A stretch of DNA of 64,000 nt from Microbispora catharanthi (GTDB lineage: Bacteria; Actinomycetota; Actinomycetes; Streptosporangiales; Streptosporangiaceae): assembly GCF_006334915.2 (NCBI RefSeq), contig NZ_VDMA02000033.1:1-64000 (forward strand), in the 5' to 3' direction. Both the position numbers and the translations under genes were made by a program. The notes under the pieces were generated by a model. The model had not been told where the DNA came from. It searched no databases and saw only the letters and a list, made by a program, of their open reading frames with translations. Positions 1 to 9,249 of this stretch are shown here, one piece after another. Within the stretch, counting starts at the first letter, position 1, and each line of letters opens with the position of its first letter.

Positions 1-610
1 ACGACGGATGGGCCAGGATGATCCGCAGCTCGGGGAAGTCCACGGCCACGTCGTCCACCAGCATGGGATTGCCGTACTTGAGCCGGATCCCGCCCCCGCC
101 GGGGACGCCCGCGCCGATGCCCGTCTGCCCGGTGTGGAACAACGCCGGAACGCCCAGCTCCTCGATCGCCTCGTACAGCGGGTACGCCACGGGGTCGTTG
201 GGGGCGATGCCCTGGATGCTCGGGTGGAACTTGAACCCGCGCACCCCGTACTCCTGCACCAGCCGCCGCGCCTCACGCACGCCCGCCCGGCCCTTCCAGG
301 GATCGACACTGGCGAACGGAATCAGCACATCCGGGTGCTCCGCGCAGCTCTCCGCGACCTCTTCGTTCGAGATGCGCGGGTGCCCGGTGGCGTGCTCGGC
401 GTCCACGGTGAACACCACCGCGGCCATCCTCCGCTCGCGGTAGTACGCGGCCATCTCCGCGATGGTCGGCTGCCGGTGCCCGTGGGCCTTGAAGTAGTCC
501 TCCGAGGCGCCGAACAGCTCCGGGCTCAGCGAGCCGTGCCCGTCCTTGGAGATCTCCGCGTGCGTGTGCACGTCGATCGCGACCAGATCGGCCACGTTCA
601 TGACCGCCAT
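1..610 (-). CDS. Amidohydrolase_2 family protein (C-terminus beyond the window)
   Basis: This is the N-terminal 203 residues of a metal-dependent amidohydrolase of the Amidohydrolase_2/ACMSD-like family, whose members decarboxylate or hydrate aromatic-derived acids. The N-terminus has the metal-binding HxH in IDVHTH, followed later by GVRGFKFHPS and ALFHTGQTG, which are typical barrel-strand motifs. The ATG at 610 follows AGGAGG with a 6-base gap; a second in-frame ATG at 601 is too far from it. The Shine-Dalgarno lies inside the end of the dehydrogenase gene just upstream, so the two genes are translationally coupled and probably catalyse consecutive steps. The C-terminal metal ligands are outside the window, so the exact reaction cannot be named. 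Confidence 0.85.
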   Translation of the reverse strand, partial: MAVMNVADLVAIDVHTHAEISKDGHGSLSPELFGASEDYFKAHGHRQPTIAEMAAYYRERRMAAVVFTVDAEHATGHPRISNEEVAESCAEHPDVLIPFASVDPWKGRAGVREARRLVQEYGVRGFKFHPSIQGIAPNDPVAYPLYEAIEELGVPALFHTGQTGIGAGVPGGGGIRLKYGNPMLVDDVAVDFPELRIILAHPS

Positions 611-611
611 C

Positions 612-1538
612 TCAGACCTCCTGAGCGTCCGACGCGGGGACCTTGGGCGCGGGGATGCCGTACGTCTCCGGCTCGGCGCCGACTCCCGACTGCCAGGAGG
701 CGGCGATGGTCCCGGCCGTCCACCCGCCGTCGGCGAACGCGACAGCCTTTTCCCCGGGGTGCGACCACAGCGCGAGGCGGTCGCCGCCGATCCCGATCGC
801 CTGGCCGGTCACACCCGCGGAGGCGTCCGAGGCGAGGAACACCACGAGCCCCGCCACGTCCTCGACCGTGCCCAGCCCCTCGTCCCTGCGCAACCAGCCC
901 GGGAACGGCCGGCCGGTCCGCTCGGACTCCTCGATGATCGGTGCGAACACGGGAATGGTCTTGGTCATCTCGGTGGCCGCCACCGGGACGACCGCGTTCA
1001 CCGTGATGTTCGCCCTGGCCAGCTCCATCGCCCAGGTCCTGGCCATCGCCACGATGCCGGCCTTGGCCGCCGCGTAGTTGGTCTGCCCGAAGTTCCCGCG
1101 CTGGCCCGCCGGCGAGGAGATCAGAATCAGCCGGCCACCGGTCCCCTGCTCACGCATCCGGATCGCCGCGGCCCGCGCACAGGTGAACGTGCCGCGCAGG
1201 TGCACATCGATCACCGCGTCGAAGTCGTCGTCCGACATCTTCCACAGCACCCGGTCGCGCAGGATGCCCGCGTTCGTGACCATCACATCCAGCCGGCCGA
1301 ACTCCTTGACCGCGGTGGCCACCAGCCGGTCGGCCACTTCGGCGGATCCGACCGGGGCGACGACGCTCCGCGCCTCGCCGCCGTTACCGGTGATGGCCTC
1401 GACGACCTGCGCGGCCGCGTCGGCGTCCACATCGTTGACGATCACCGCCGCCCCGGCCGCGGCAAGCGCTTCGGCGTACGCGCGGCCGAGCCCGCGGCCC
1501 GCACCTGTGACAACGGCGACCTTGCCGGAAAGATCCAT
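612..1538 (-). CDS. Short-chain dehydrogenase, MFE-2/3-hydroxyacyl-CoA dehydrogenase-like
   Basis: This is a 308-residue NAD(P)-dependent short-chain dehydrogenase. Visible motifs are the Rossmann loop TGAGRGLG (11-18), NAG (89-91), the catalytic Ser near 141 and YxxxK (Y155, K159). It is about 50 residues longer than classical members. The N-terminus, with VTGAGRGLGRAYAE and VIVND, resembles the (3R)-hydroxyacyl-CoA dehydrogenase domain of multifunctional enzyme type 2, so a CoA-thioester alcohol is a reasonable but inferred substrate. The ATG at 1538 follows AGGGGGAA. The gene has its own promoter 35-64 bases upstream and ends 1 base before the amidohydrolase start. Confidence 0.88.
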   Translation of the reverse strand: MDLSGKVAVVTGAGRGLGRAYAEALAAAGAAVIVNDVDADAAAQVVEAITGNGGEARSVVAPVGSAEVADRLVATAVKEFGRLDVMVTNAGILRDRVLWKMSDDDFDAVIDVHLRGTFTCARAAAIRMREQGTGGRLILISSPAGQRGNFGQTNYAAAKAGIVAMARTWAMELARANITVNAVVPVAATEMTKTIPVFAPIIEESERTGRPFPGWLRRDEGLGTVEDVAGLVVFLASDASAGVTGQAIGIGGDRLALWSHPGEKAVAFADGGWTAGTIAASWQSGVGAEPETYGIPAPKVPASDAQEV

Positions 1539-1572
1539 GGGATTCCCCCTGAGTTATGCGCGATTGCAGCGA

Positions 1573-1602
1573 AATATATGACAGCGATGTGACGATCGTC
1601 AA
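1573..1602 (-). promoter_or_regulatory. Sigma-70-type promoter of the dehydrogenase-amidohydrolase pair
   Basis: On the minus strand, TTGACG (1602-1597) and TATATT (1578-1573) are separated by 18 bases. The -10 hexamer ends 34 bases before the ATG at 1538. It lies in the 280-base gap downstream of the dehydratase-like genes, so these two genes can be expressed separately from the upstream operon. Confidence 0.5.
1590..1601. promoter_or_regulatory. Perfect 12-base palindrome over the -35 box
   Basis: TGACGATCGTCA is its own reverse complement and covers the -35 hexamer of the preceding promoter. That position suits a repressor site. The cognate regulator is not known; one of the two PaaX proteins at 9250-11300 is a candidate only by proximity. 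Confidence 0.45.
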
Positions 1603-1818
1603 AGATATGCCCAACGTCTTCTGTGGGCGGGCGGGACCGGGCACGCGGCCGCAATCCGTGATGTTGTGAAGAGGCGGTCCGGTCGACGCCGGCCCGAATG
1701 GTGAAGCGGAGCCTGCCGGCCCGGCACCGCCGTGGGCGTAGGACGTACTTCGGGCTCGCCGAACAGGCGACGCGGGTGCTTCAGGACGGGCGTCGCCGCG
1801 GGTCGCCGGGCACAGAGG

Positions 1819-3066
1819 TCAGGCCAGGACGACGTTCTCCAGCCACTGACCGACGCGCTTGACCACCTCGTCGTCGAAGGTGCGGGCGTCGACGTTGTCG
1901 GCGTGAATCTCGATCACCGGGAACCCGGCCGCCTCCAGTGCCCTGGCGGTGAAGTAGCTGCCGCGAGGGTCGTCGGAGACCAGGTGGACCACCCCGTCGA
2001 TGCCGTGCAAGCGGGCCTCCTTCACGTACCACTCGCTCGACCACGGCGGGGTGTAGAGCTGGTCGGTGAAGGCGGCGAAGCGCGCCGCCAGCGCCCTCAT
2101 GGGGTCGTCGCCGTAGCGGACGTAACCGTCAGCGGCGATGGCCAGGTACATCGACCAGACGAACACCGCACCATACTCGTCCTGGAAGCGCTGGTAGAAG
2201 CCCATGTCGTACCAGAGGCCGCGGCCGATCCACATCAGCCGGGCCCGCTCGCCCGGGCACGCGGCTTGACCCGCGTCGACCCGGTCGCGCACCTCCTCAT
2301 AGAAACGCTTGGCGATGTCCCTGGCCCACTCGGTGCCACGGTGCCATTGGGGAAGCATGACGCTGGGGATGCTGTCGACGACGCTGAGCGGGGCCGGCCG
2401 GGTGCGGGCGATGAGAGCGCGTGTCTTCCTGTTCCACTCCTCCTGCTCGTTGACCAGGGCCATCACCTCGCGGAAGCGGGACTCGCTGAATCGCCTGCCG
2501 GTGGTGGTCTCCAGGAATCTGACGAGGTTCTCCAGCTCCGCGGTCAGCAGGTCAAGTCTGGCCGGGCCGACGGCCTGCTCCCAGCGGTGCGGCATGAGCT
2601 CCCACCAATTGGCGGGGACCTCGTTCTCAGCGGCGCTTTCCAATGGGTAGAAGGTGACCCCGGGCTCGTGACCCCAGATGTCGAAGACCTTGCGGGTGAC
2701 GTCGCCGGAGGCGTCGCCGACGACGATGTCCGGTCTGGGCAGGCCGCCCCACGGCCCGGCCTCCGGTTCCGGATCGAAGGCGGAGCCGAGGGTGACCGAG
2801 TTGTACTGCTCGGAGTAGTCGGGGTACCCGCGCTGCCGCACCAGCTCCAGGTAGTGTCCCGAGCGCTGCTTGGCGGCCACCAGGGACGCCCACCATTGGC
2901 TGACCGCGTACGGGATGTCCATCGTGCGGAAGATCTCGTGTGGGACGTCCGCGTTCAGCAGGGCGAACGGCTCGCCGGCGGCGACCCGCCGGCGCAGGTC
3001 GGCGAACCACTCGCGCTGGTGTCTGCCCGCCTCGGCCGCTGTGGCGAGGGATTTCACACTGCGCAT
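1819..3066 (-). CDS. 2-hydroxyacyl-CoA dehydratase/benzoyl-CoA reductase-fold subunit lacking Fe-S cysteines
   Basis: This 415-residue protein has the D-component fold of 2-hydroxyglutaryl-CoA dehydratase and BcrC/BadD. Recognisable blocks are FRTMDIPYAVSQWWASL near 46-62, RPDIVVGDASGD (111-122), the W-x-MGFYQRFQDEYGAVFVWSMY block near 285-307 and IDGVVHLVSDDPRG (356-369). Family members bind a [4Fe-4S] cluster with three cysteines. Here the three sites read EQYNS (86-90), DASGD (118-122) and HLVSDDPRG, with no cysteine in any of them. The only Cys, C270, lies elsewhere. The gene overlaps the next subunit gene by 13 bases, so the two products probably form a heterodimer. No ATP-dependent activator (HgdC/HadI type) is present nearby. 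Family is clear; activity is open. Confidence 0.8.
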   Translation of the reverse strand: MRSVKSLATAAEAGRHQREWFADLRRRVAAGEPFALLNADVPHEIFRTMDIPYAVSQWWASLVAAKQRSGHYLELVRQRGYPDYSEQYNSVTLGSAFDPEPEAGPWGGLPRPDIVVGDASGDVTRKVFDIWGHEPGVTFYPLESAAENEVPANWWELMPHRWEQAVGPARLDLLTAELENLVRFLETTTGRRFSESRFREVMALVNEQEEWNRKTRALIARTRPAPLSVVDSIPSVMLPQWHRGTEWARDIAKRFYEEVRDRVDAGQAACPGERARLMWIGRGLWYDMGFYQRFQDEYGAVFVWSMYLAIAADGYVRYGDDPMRALAARFAAFTDQLYTPPWSSEWYVKEARLHGIDGVVHLVSDDPRGSYFTARALEAAGFPVIEIHADNVDARTFDDEVVKRVGQWLENVVLA

Positions 3067-4151
3067 GGATGTTCCTTCCGCAGGGCGGTCAGGTCGGCAC
3101 GCCCGTAGTCCTGGCGCTCCAGCAGAAGGGCGGGGATGTCGAGCGCCGCGCGCTGCGCGGGGAAGTCCCAGGCCGGGGCCTCGTCGCCGGTCCTGGAATA
3201 GGCGAAGAAGAGCTCGGCCCGGCAGTGCCGTACGGCCCTCGCCGCGTGCGCGGCACGCTCGCTGACGGTGGCCCGGTGGGCGGTCGGACCGCTGTAGTGG
3301 TAGTGCTCGGCCAGCGCGTCCAGCCCGCCCGCGCCGACCGGCCCCTCCGGGGACGGGCCGCCGAAGGAGTGGTCCTCGCCGACGATCACGTAGCCCTCGG
3401 ACTCGACGGCCTCGTACACGTGCGCCGTGTCGTGGTCGCTGCCGCTCAGGAAGACCCGCCGCCCGGCGTGTTCCTCGAGCCGTCCCGCCTCGGCCAGCAG
3501 CCGTTCCAGCAGCGCGATGTGCTCGTCCACGGACAGGGCCGCGTTGGCCACCGCGAGGAACTGCCGCCCCGTCAGGCGGGCGGGCACGGCCCTGCGCAGC
3601 TCGGCGGCGGCGGCCAGCAGACGGCGCCGCTCGTTGTGCGCCGCCACCGCCCCGGCAAGGTCGAGAGGACGGCCGGTCCAGGCCTCCAGCCTGGCCGCGA
3701 ACTCGCCGATCCTGCGACGGTTGTAGCGGGCGGTCGTGCGGTGCGGCAGGTGCAGGATGTCCACGAGGTACACCTCGGGCAGTCCCGTGCCCGGCTCCAC
3801 CCGGCGCAGCTCGCGCAGCGCGTAGAACAGCCGCAGGGACGCCTCGCAGTCATGCGAGACCACGATGCGATCCAGGTCGCCGAAGGACCCGGCGAGCAGC
3901 CGGGTGAGCACAGAGCGGGCCATCGGGTCCACCCCCCGGCCCAGGTATCGGTCTCCCAGCTGGGAGCCGGAGTCCGGGTCGCCCGTGAGGCGGAGCGCGC
4001 GGATCCCCGCGGCGGTCAGCAGTTCGACCGGCATGTCCGCCCCGACGTAGCCGACGACCGGCGTCCGGTTGACGGTCGGGCCCTTCGAGGAGGCCGGAGG
4101 TGCGCCGCGCCGGGCGTACGCCTCCTCCAGCGCGGCCAGCGCCGTGGACAT
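3054..4151 (-). CDS. Second 2-hydroxyacyl-CoA dehydratase-fold subunit
   Basis: This 365-residue partner belongs to the same HgdB/BcrB fold. It has GYVGADMPVELLTAAGI near 34-50, where family members open with a substrate-pocket strand, DRIVVSHDCEASLRL (94-108) and the C-terminal block with ALDIPALLLERQDY near 336-349. Of the usual three cluster cysteines only C102 is kept. The first site reads GRGVDP (71-76) and the last SRTGDEAPAW (319-328). C310 and C363 are not at ligand positions. The ATG at 4151 follows the CoA-transferase stop by one base, and its 3' end overlaps the sister subunit, so the operon keeps the two together. Confidence 0.78.
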   Translation of the reverse strand: MSTALAALEEAYARRGAPPASSKGPTVNRTPVVGYVGADMPVELLTAAGIRALRLTGDPDSGSQLGDRYLGRGVDPMARSVLTRLLAGSFGDLDRIVVSHDCEASLRLFYALRELRRVEPGTGLPEVYLVDILHLPHRTTARYNRRRIGEFAARLEAWTGRPLDLAGAVAAHNERRRLLAAAAELRRAVPARLTGRQFLAVANAALSVDEHIALLERLLAEAGRLEEHAGRRVFLSGSDHDTAHVYEAVESEGYVIVGEDHSFGGPSPEGPVGAGGLDALAEHYHYSGPTAHRATVSERAAHAARAVRHCRAELFFAYSRTGDEAPAWDFPAQRAALDIPALLLERQDYGRADLTALRKEHPCAV

Positions 4152-4152
4152 G

Positions 4153-5391
4153 TCAGATCACCCCCTCCTCGGCCAGGGCCTTGAGTGCGTCGTCGGAGTA
4201 GCCGAGCAGGCCGCCGTAGATTTCGGCGTTGTGCTCGCCGAGGGCGGGCGCCGGCCGGTCGAGCCCCGCCTCGGAGGCGGAGAAGCGGATCGGCACGCCG
4301 GTCCCGTACAGGTCCCCGCGGCGACCGTGGCGCGGATGCTCCAGCGGCACGACCTCCTCGCGCTCCAGCACGAGCGGGTCGCGCACGGCGACGCCGGGCT
4401 CACGCACCTCGGCGGCGGGGACGCCGTGCCGGGTGAGCAGATCGAGGATCACGGCGAGCGGGCGGTCCCCCGCCCACGAGGCCACCAGTTCGTGCAGCTC
4501 GCCGGCGTTGGCCACACGCGCGTCCCTGGAGGCGAACCGCGGGTCTCCGGCCAGATCGTCGCGTCCCATCGCCGCGAACAGGCCGCGGGCGAACGCGTCG
4601 GTAGGGCCGCACAGCGCGAACCAGCCGTCCGCGGCGGGGAACGTGCCGAACGGCGCCAGCCTGGGCACGGTCGTCCCCGTGCGCATGGGCAGGCCCAGCT
4701 TCTCGTAGGCGTCGAACGGCTCGCACGCGACCAGCGAGGTCAGTGCCCCCAGCATGGACACGTCCACGTGCTGGCCCTGGCCGGTCGCGTCGGCCCGCAG
4801 GACCGCGGCGAGGGTGCCGATCACCGCGTACAGCGGCGCGACCAGGTCGCCCACCGGCAGCCCGAAGCGGACAGGCGGCTCGCCGGGCGCGCCCGCGGTC
4901 ATCATCACGCCGCTGAGCGCCTGGATGATGGTGTCCATCGCCTTTCCCGAGCCGGGACCGCCCTGCGCGCCGAAGCCGCTGATCGACGTGCACACGATGC
5001 GCGGGTTGATCGCGCTCGCCCAGTCGTGGCCGATGCCGAGCCGCGTCATGACGCCGGCGCTGTAGTTGTCGATCATGATGTCCGCTTCCCTGACCAGACC
5101 GGCCAGGACGTCGCGGGCCTTGGGGTGCTTGAGGTTGAGCGTGACGCTCTGCTTGTTGCGGCCGCGCAGGAGCATCGACACGGACATGTCGTCGTCCCCG
5201 TGGCGGGCCAGCGTCAGCCCGTCCGCACCGGCGTAGGGGGCGTTGTTGCGGGAGGAGTCGCCGCCGGTCAGCGGATTCTCCACCTTGATCACACGGGCGC
5301 CGAGCCCGGCCAGCAGCAGGGTCGCGTACGGTCCGGACAGTGCGGTGGTCAGATCGATCACCGTGCGGCCGGCGAGCGGACGGTCAGCCAC
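4153..5391 (-). CDS. CaiB/BaiF family CoA-transferase (class III)
   Basis: This 412-residue class III CoA-transferase moves CoA between acyl groups through an aspartyl-CoA anhydride. Family landmarks are the N-terminal LAGRTVIDLTTALSGPYAT, then ARVIKVENP (32-40), RGRNKQSVTLNLKHP, and the catalytic Asp at 153 in GKAMDTIIQALSG. The C-terminal small domain has TRHGVPAAEVRE. It probably activates the imported acid for the dehydratase-like pair encoded immediately downstream. Its start overlaps the end of the CapA-like gene by 8 bases, showing co-transcription. Substrate is inferred only as a carboxylic acid. Confidence 0.9.
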   Translation of the reverse strand: MADRPLAGRTVIDLTTALSGPYATLLLAGLGARVIKVENPLTGGDSSRNNAPYAGADGLTLARHGDDDMSVSMLLRGRNKQSVTLNLKHPKARDVLAGLVREADIMIDNYSAGVMTRLGIGHDWASAINPRIVCTSISGFGAQGGPGSGKAMDTIIQALSGVMMTAGAPGEPPVRFGLPVGDLVAPLYAVIGTLAAVLRADATGQGQHVDVSMLGALTSLVACEPFDAYEKLGLPMRTGTTVPRLAPFGTFPAADGWFALCGPTDAFARGLFAAMGRDDLAGDPRFASRDARVANAGELHELVASWAGDRPLAVILDLLTRHGVPAAEVREPGVAVRDPLVLEREEVVPLEHPRHGRRGDLYGTGVPIRFSASEAGLDRPAPALGEHNAEIYGGLLGYSDDALKALAEEGVI

Positions 5392-6520
5392 GCAGCACCA
5401 CCTCGTCTCCCTCCCAGTGGAACTCCGTCTTCAGGCCCGCCTGTCGCGTGATGTGCTCGATGTACGACACGACCCGCCGCCCCTCCTCGTCGTCGCCGAG
5501 CGGCACCGGCCGGCCCGCGCCGTCGATCCAGCAGGGCACGATGCCCGCCGAGACCAGACCCGCCGAGCCCCGGCCGTCCCGGTCGAACCGGCAGACCGCG
5601 ATCGCGGTGTTCCGGCTCTCGGGATGGAAGGGGTAGTACGGCATGTCCGGGTCGGGCGCGAAGCCGTACAGCTCGACTCTGCGGCGCGCCCATGCGGCCC
5701 GTTCGCCTTCGTCGCCCGTGGTGGGCGTCAACGCCCGGGTGACGGTCACGAAGTTGCCCAACCCGTGGTAGATCGGCCTGCCGCGGTACATCTCGACGCC
5801 TCGCATGATGTGGGCGTGGTGGGCGAACACGGCGTGCGCGCCGGCGTCGATGACGGCATGGGCCACGGGCCGCTCGTACATCGCCAGTGCGGCGGGTGTG
5901 TGCCCGACGCCCTTGTGCAGCGACACCAGCACGACGTCGACCTCGGCGGCCAGGGCCGCCACGTCCTCGGCCATCCGCTCGAGAGAGGCGGGGTCGGCGA
6001 AGGTGTAGACGGCGGGCGGCCCGCCGGGGCTGGCGTGGTCGAGTTCGTAGTGGGTCAGCACCTTGATGTACGCGCAGCCGGGCTTGCGGCTGGTCGCCCA
6101 GGACTCGCGGGGGCCGACGCAGTTGTAGCTGAGCACGCCGATCCGCAGCCCGTCGCGCTCCACGACGGCGGGGCGGCGGGCCTCGTCGAGGGTCAGACCG
6201 GCGCCCGTCGTGGTCAGCCCCGCCTCGGTCGCGTATTCGATCGTGTCGGCCACCCCCTGGTCGCCGACGTCGTAGACGTGGTTGCCCGCGAGCGTCACCA
6301 CGTGGAAGCCGGCCTCGGCGACCGCGGACAGCGCGGCGGGATCGGCGGGCGGCGCGGGTACGTCGGTGCTGACCTGAGCGGTGGACGTGCTGTGGGGAAC
6401 CTCGATGTGGCCGATGACCACATCGCCCCGGCCCAGCGTCTCCCGGGCCGGGGCGAAGAAGAACGCGGGGTCGGGCTCGTCGACGACGAGGTCGCCGACG
6501 GCCATTACCGTGAAGCTCAA
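5384..6520 (-). CDS. CapA-family metallophosphoesterase-like protein
   Basis: This 378-residue protein has the PGA_cap/CapA fold, related to calcineurin-type phosphoesterases. It shows [11 protein letters not shown] at the N-terminus, [11 protein letters not shown] with the metal-site Asn-His, HKG in [14 protein letters not shown], and [25 protein letters not shown], which is diagnostic. There is no signal peptide or membrane segment, so a cytoplasmic role is likely and capsule synthesis is not. A TTG start at 6520 is chosen because GGAGGAGG lies 10 bases before it and it forms a TTGA overlap with the ATPase stop; an ATG at 6505 lacks a good ribosome site. Its role within a CoA-ester operon is unknown. 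Confidence 0.78.
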   Translation of the reverse strand: MSFTVMAVGDLVVDEPDPAFFFAPARETLGRGDVVIGHIEVPHSTSTAQVSTDVPAPPADPAALSAVAEAGFHVVTLAGNHVYDVGDQGVADTIEYATEAGLTTTGAGLTLDEARRPAVVERDGLRIGVLSYNCVGPRESWATSRKPGCAYIKVLTHYELDHASPGGPPAVYTFADPASLERMAEDVAALAAEVDVVLVSLHKGVGHTPAALAMYERPVAHAVIDAGAHAVFAHHAHIMRGVEMYRGRPIYHGLGNFVTVTRALTPTTGDEGERAAWARRRVELYGFAPDPDMPYYPFHPESRNTAIAVCRFDRDGRGSAGLVSAGIVPCWIDGAGRPVPLGDDEEGRRVVSYIEHITRQAGLKTEFHWEGDEVVLRG

Positions 6521-7338
6521 GAGGTGGTCTCCTCCTCCAGGAGGCGTTCGTCGGGAATCTGCGCCGCGCGCCCGGAGTAGCGCGACAGGAAGGCACGCAG
6601 ACGGGGCGAGGCGGGGTTGTCGAAGATCTCCTCGGGAGCGCCGGTCTCGACCACCCGGCCGTTCTCCATGAAGACGCACCGATCGGCCACCTCGCGGGCG
6701 AAGCTCATCTCGTGCGTCACGATGATCATGGTCATGCCGCCGCGGGCCAGGTCGAGCACGACGCTCAGCACCTCGTCCACCAGCTCGGGGTCCAGGGCGC
6801 TGGTGGGCTCGTCGAACAGCATGATCCGCGGGTTGGTGGCCAGGGCCCTCGCGATGGCGACGCGCTGCTGCTGGCCCCCCGACAGCATCCGGGGATGAGC
6901 GTCCGCCTTGTCGGCGAGCCCCACCCGCTCCAGCAGCCGCAGCGCCGCCTCGCGGGCCTCCTCCGGCCTCCGTCCGTGGACCAGCACCTGCGCCTCGATG
7001 ACGTTGCGCAGCACGCTCCAGTGCGGGAACAGGTTGAACTGCTGGAAGACCATGCCCATGCGGCCGCGCTGGGCGGCCACCCGCCGGTCCGGCAGGGGGC
7101 GCAGGTGGCCCCGGTGGAACTCGTAGCCGAGCAGCTCCCCGTCGAGGTGCATGGCCCCGCCGTCGATGCTCTCCAACTGGTGGACGCAGCGGACCAGGGT
7201 GGACTTGCCCGACCCGGACGGGCCGATCACGGTGACGACCTCGCCCTCGTGCACGTCCAGGCTCACCCCGTCGAGCGCCACGTGGTCGCCGAACCGCTTG
7301 CGCACGTCGCGGACGCGCAGGACCGGCGTGTCGCTCAC
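6517..7338 (-). CDS. Amino-acid-type ABC transporter ATP-binding protein
   Basis: This 273-residue ATPase has Walker [10 protein letters not shown], signature [15 protein letters not shown], Walker [14 protein letters not shown] and the H-loop in IIVTHEMSF. The spacing and wording match the polar amino acid (GlnQ/HisP) subfamily. There is an extra stretch around [16 protein letters not shown] between Walker A and the Q-loop, seen in relatives serving non-amino-acid solutes. The GTG start at 7338 forms a GTGA overlap with the permease stop. It energises import of the compound handled by the rest of the operon. Confidence 0.93.
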   Translation of the reverse strand: MSDTPVLRVRDVRKRFGDHVALDGVSLDVHEGEVVTVIGPSGSGKSTLVRCVHQLESIDGGAMHLDGELLGYEFHRGHLRPLPDRRVAAQRGRMGMVFQQFNLFPHWSVLRNVIEAQVLVHGRRPEEAREAALRLLERVGLADKADAHPRMLSGGQQQRVAIARALATNPRIMLFDEPTSALDPELVDEVLSVVLDLARGGMTMIIVTHEMSFAREVADRCVFMENGRVVETGAPEEIFDNPASPRLRAFLSRYSGRAAQIPDERLLEEETTS

Positions 7339-8210
7339 CGCTGCCCCTTTCCGAAGTGCCGCTCCAGGCGCCGCTGGCCGAAGGACAGGCTGATGACCAC
7401 CACCAGGTACCAGGCGCAGGCCACGATCAGCAGCGGCACGATCTCGTAGGTCCTGTTGTAGATCACCTGCACCGAGTACAGCAGGTCGGCCATCGCGATC
7501 ACGCTGACCAGGGAGGTGCCCTTGAGCAGGCTGATGAACTCGCTGCCGGCGGGCGGGACGATCACCCGCATCGCCTGCGGGAGCACGACCTTGACGAAGC
7601 TCTGCCGCGCCGTGAACCCCATCGCGCGGGCCGCGTCGCGCTGGCCGCCGTCCACGGCCAGGATGCCGGCCCTCACGATCTCGGCCATGTACGCGGCCTC
7701 GTGCAGGGTGAGCCCGATGACGGCCGCGGTCAGCGAGCTGATCACCGAGTTGGTCGGCCACGAGACGAACGTCGGGCCGAACGGGATGCCCAGCGGGATC
7801 CGCGGCAGCAGATAACCGAGGTTGAACCAGAAGATCAGCTGGACCAGGGGCGGGATGCTGCGGAAGACCGTGACGTAGACGCCGCAGGCCCAGGCCACCG
7901 GCCGGAAGCCGCTCAGCCTGCCCGCCGCGAGAAGCAGCCCGAGCACGCTGCCCAGCAGCATCACGATGACGGTGAGCAGCAGCGTCATGCCCAGACCGCG
8001 CAGGACGTTCGGGTCGAACAGGTATTTGCCGACCACCGGCCACTCGAACCCCGGGTTGGTGACGAGGAACCGGGCGAACTGCGCCACGAGCACGAGCAGC
8101 ACGGCCCCGGCCACCCACCGCAGGGGGCGGATGCGCGGCCGGGCGGTGGCGACGTCCACGGCCTGTGGCGCCCCGGCCTGTGGCACCCCGGCCTGTGGTG
8201 CCACGCTCAT
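7335..8210 (-). CDS. Amino-acid-type ABC transporter permease
   Basis: This 291-residue membrane protein has about five to six hydrophobic segments and the EAA loop of polar amino acid permeases ([28 protein letters not shown]). Its N-terminus carries a short repeated cytoplasmic tail (three near-copies of a five-residue unit, PQAG-rich) from three 15-base near-repeats at about 8161-8205. The ATG at 8210 overlaps the binding-protein stop as ATGA, and the stop overlaps the ATPase start, so the three importer genes are tightly coupled. A single permease gene implies a homodimeric pore. Confidence 0.92.
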   Translation of the reverse strand: MSVAPQAGVPQAGAPQAVDVATARPRIRPLRWVAGAVLLVLVAQFARFLVTNPGFEWPVVGKYLFDPNVLRGLGMTLLLTVIVMLLGSVLGLLLAAGRLSGFRPVAWACGVYVTVFRSIPPLVQLIFWFNLGYLLPRIPLGIPFGPTFVSWPTNSVISSLTAAVIGLTLHEAAYMAEIVRAGILAVDGGQRDAARAMGFTARQSFVKVVLPQAMRVIVPPAGSEFISLLKGTSLVSVIAMADLLYSVQVIYNRTYEIVPLLIVACAWYLVVVISLSFGQRRLERHFGKGQR

Positions 8211-9100
8211 CCCGTCGCCGCGGTGTTCATCTTGGGCTCCGGCACCGCCACCTTCTGGAGCCCGTACTTGTCCATGATCTTCGTGTACTCGCCATTCTTG
8301 AAGATCTCCTTGAACGCGTCGAGCATGACCGGGCCGAGACCGCTGGACTTGGGCACGAGCATCGCCAGCTGGTCGACGCCGGCGCCCTGCTCCTCGGTCT
8401 GCGTGACGTACGTGAAGGCGTCCTTCTCCTTGGAGAGCACGTCGAGCGCGGCGCTCTCGGTCATGCCGGCCGCGTCGGCGCGGCCGGACTTGGCGGCGAG
8501 GATGGTGCCGTTCGTGTCGGCGAAGCCGATGAACTCGAGCCCCGGCTTGCCCTGCTTGGCGCACCATTCGGTCAGGCGCTTGGCCTGGTCCTCCACGATG
8601 CTGCCGGCGGTGCCGGCGACGCGCTTGCCGCACAGGTCACCCGAGCTCTTGACGGCCGAGGAGCCGGCCTTGGGGATCAGGTAGGAGGTCCGGGTGACCA
8701 TCCACACGAGCGCGTCGAACTGCTTCTCCCGCTCGGCGCTGTCCTTGACCGGGCCGTTGAAGGCGTCGTATCTGGAGGCGAGCATGCCGGACAGCGCGGC
8801 GGGCAGGCCACTGACGATCGAGATCTCGGTGCGGACCCCCAGCACCTTGCCGAGGGCGTCCTGCAACTCCTTGTCGATGCCCGTGACGGTCTTGCCGTCG
8901 TTGGCGACGATCCGATAGGGCGGGTGGGAATCCCCGGCAAATCGGATGACGCCCGCTTCCTTGATGCCATCGGGCAGGGCGTCGTACAAAGCCGTCGCAC
9001 CGGCCGGCCGCTGCGCCTCACCGCCGTCTCCACCGCAGGCTGCGGCACTGGCGAGGGCCAAAGCCGCCGCACCCGCGAGGATGGTCCTGGGCAATCTCAT
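8207..9100 (-). CDS. Solute-binding lipoprotein of the amino-acid-type importer
   Basis: This 297-residue family 3 solute-binding protein begins with a lipoprotein signal whose lipobox Cys is C22. It continues with the SBP_bac_3 pattern, including [15 protein letters not shown], then [16 protein letters not shown] and [14 protein letters not shown]. It would sit on the outer face of the membrane and present the solute to the permease. The ATG at 9100 follows GGAAGGA at a normal distance. It is the first gene of the importer-CoA operon, so its promoter in 9101-9249 should drive the whole set. Confidence 0.92.
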   Translation of the reverse strand: MRLPRTILAGAAALALASAAACGGDGGEAQRPAGATALYDALPDGIKEAGVIRFAGDSHPPYRIVANDGKTVTGIDKELQDALGKVLGVRTEISIVSGLPAALSGMLASRYDAFNGPVKDSAEREKQFDALVWMVTRTSYLIPKAGSSAVKSSGDLCGKRVAGTAGSIVEDQAKRLTEWCAKQGKPGLEFIGFADTNGTILAAKSGRADAAGMTESAALDVLSKEKDAFTYVTQTEEQGAGVDQLAMLVPKSSGLGPVMLDAFKEIFKNGEYTKIMDKYGLQKVAVPEPKMNTAATG

Positions 9101-9160
9101 GGTGGTCCTTCCACGACCAGCTAATGATGCAGTTAATTTGGCGGTCGTTGGGATAAGTGT

Positions 9161-9186
9161 CACACCTAGGGGTGCACACCTGTCAA
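9161..9186 (-). promoter_or_regulatory. Candidate control region of the importer operon
   Basis: Two direct copies of CACACCT (9161-9167 and 9175-9181) are spaced 14 bases apart. The second abuts TTGACA read on the minus strand (9186-9181). No good -10 lies 16-19 bases further on; ACTTAT at 22 bases is the nearest. The repeats could be a regulator site, possibly for PaaX, but this is inference. Confidence 0.3.
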
Positions 9187-9249
9187 GAGGCGGCTGTGCA
9201 GCGGAGACGTGCGGGGCGAGCAGGAACGCCGCCCCGTCACCGGCGGCGA

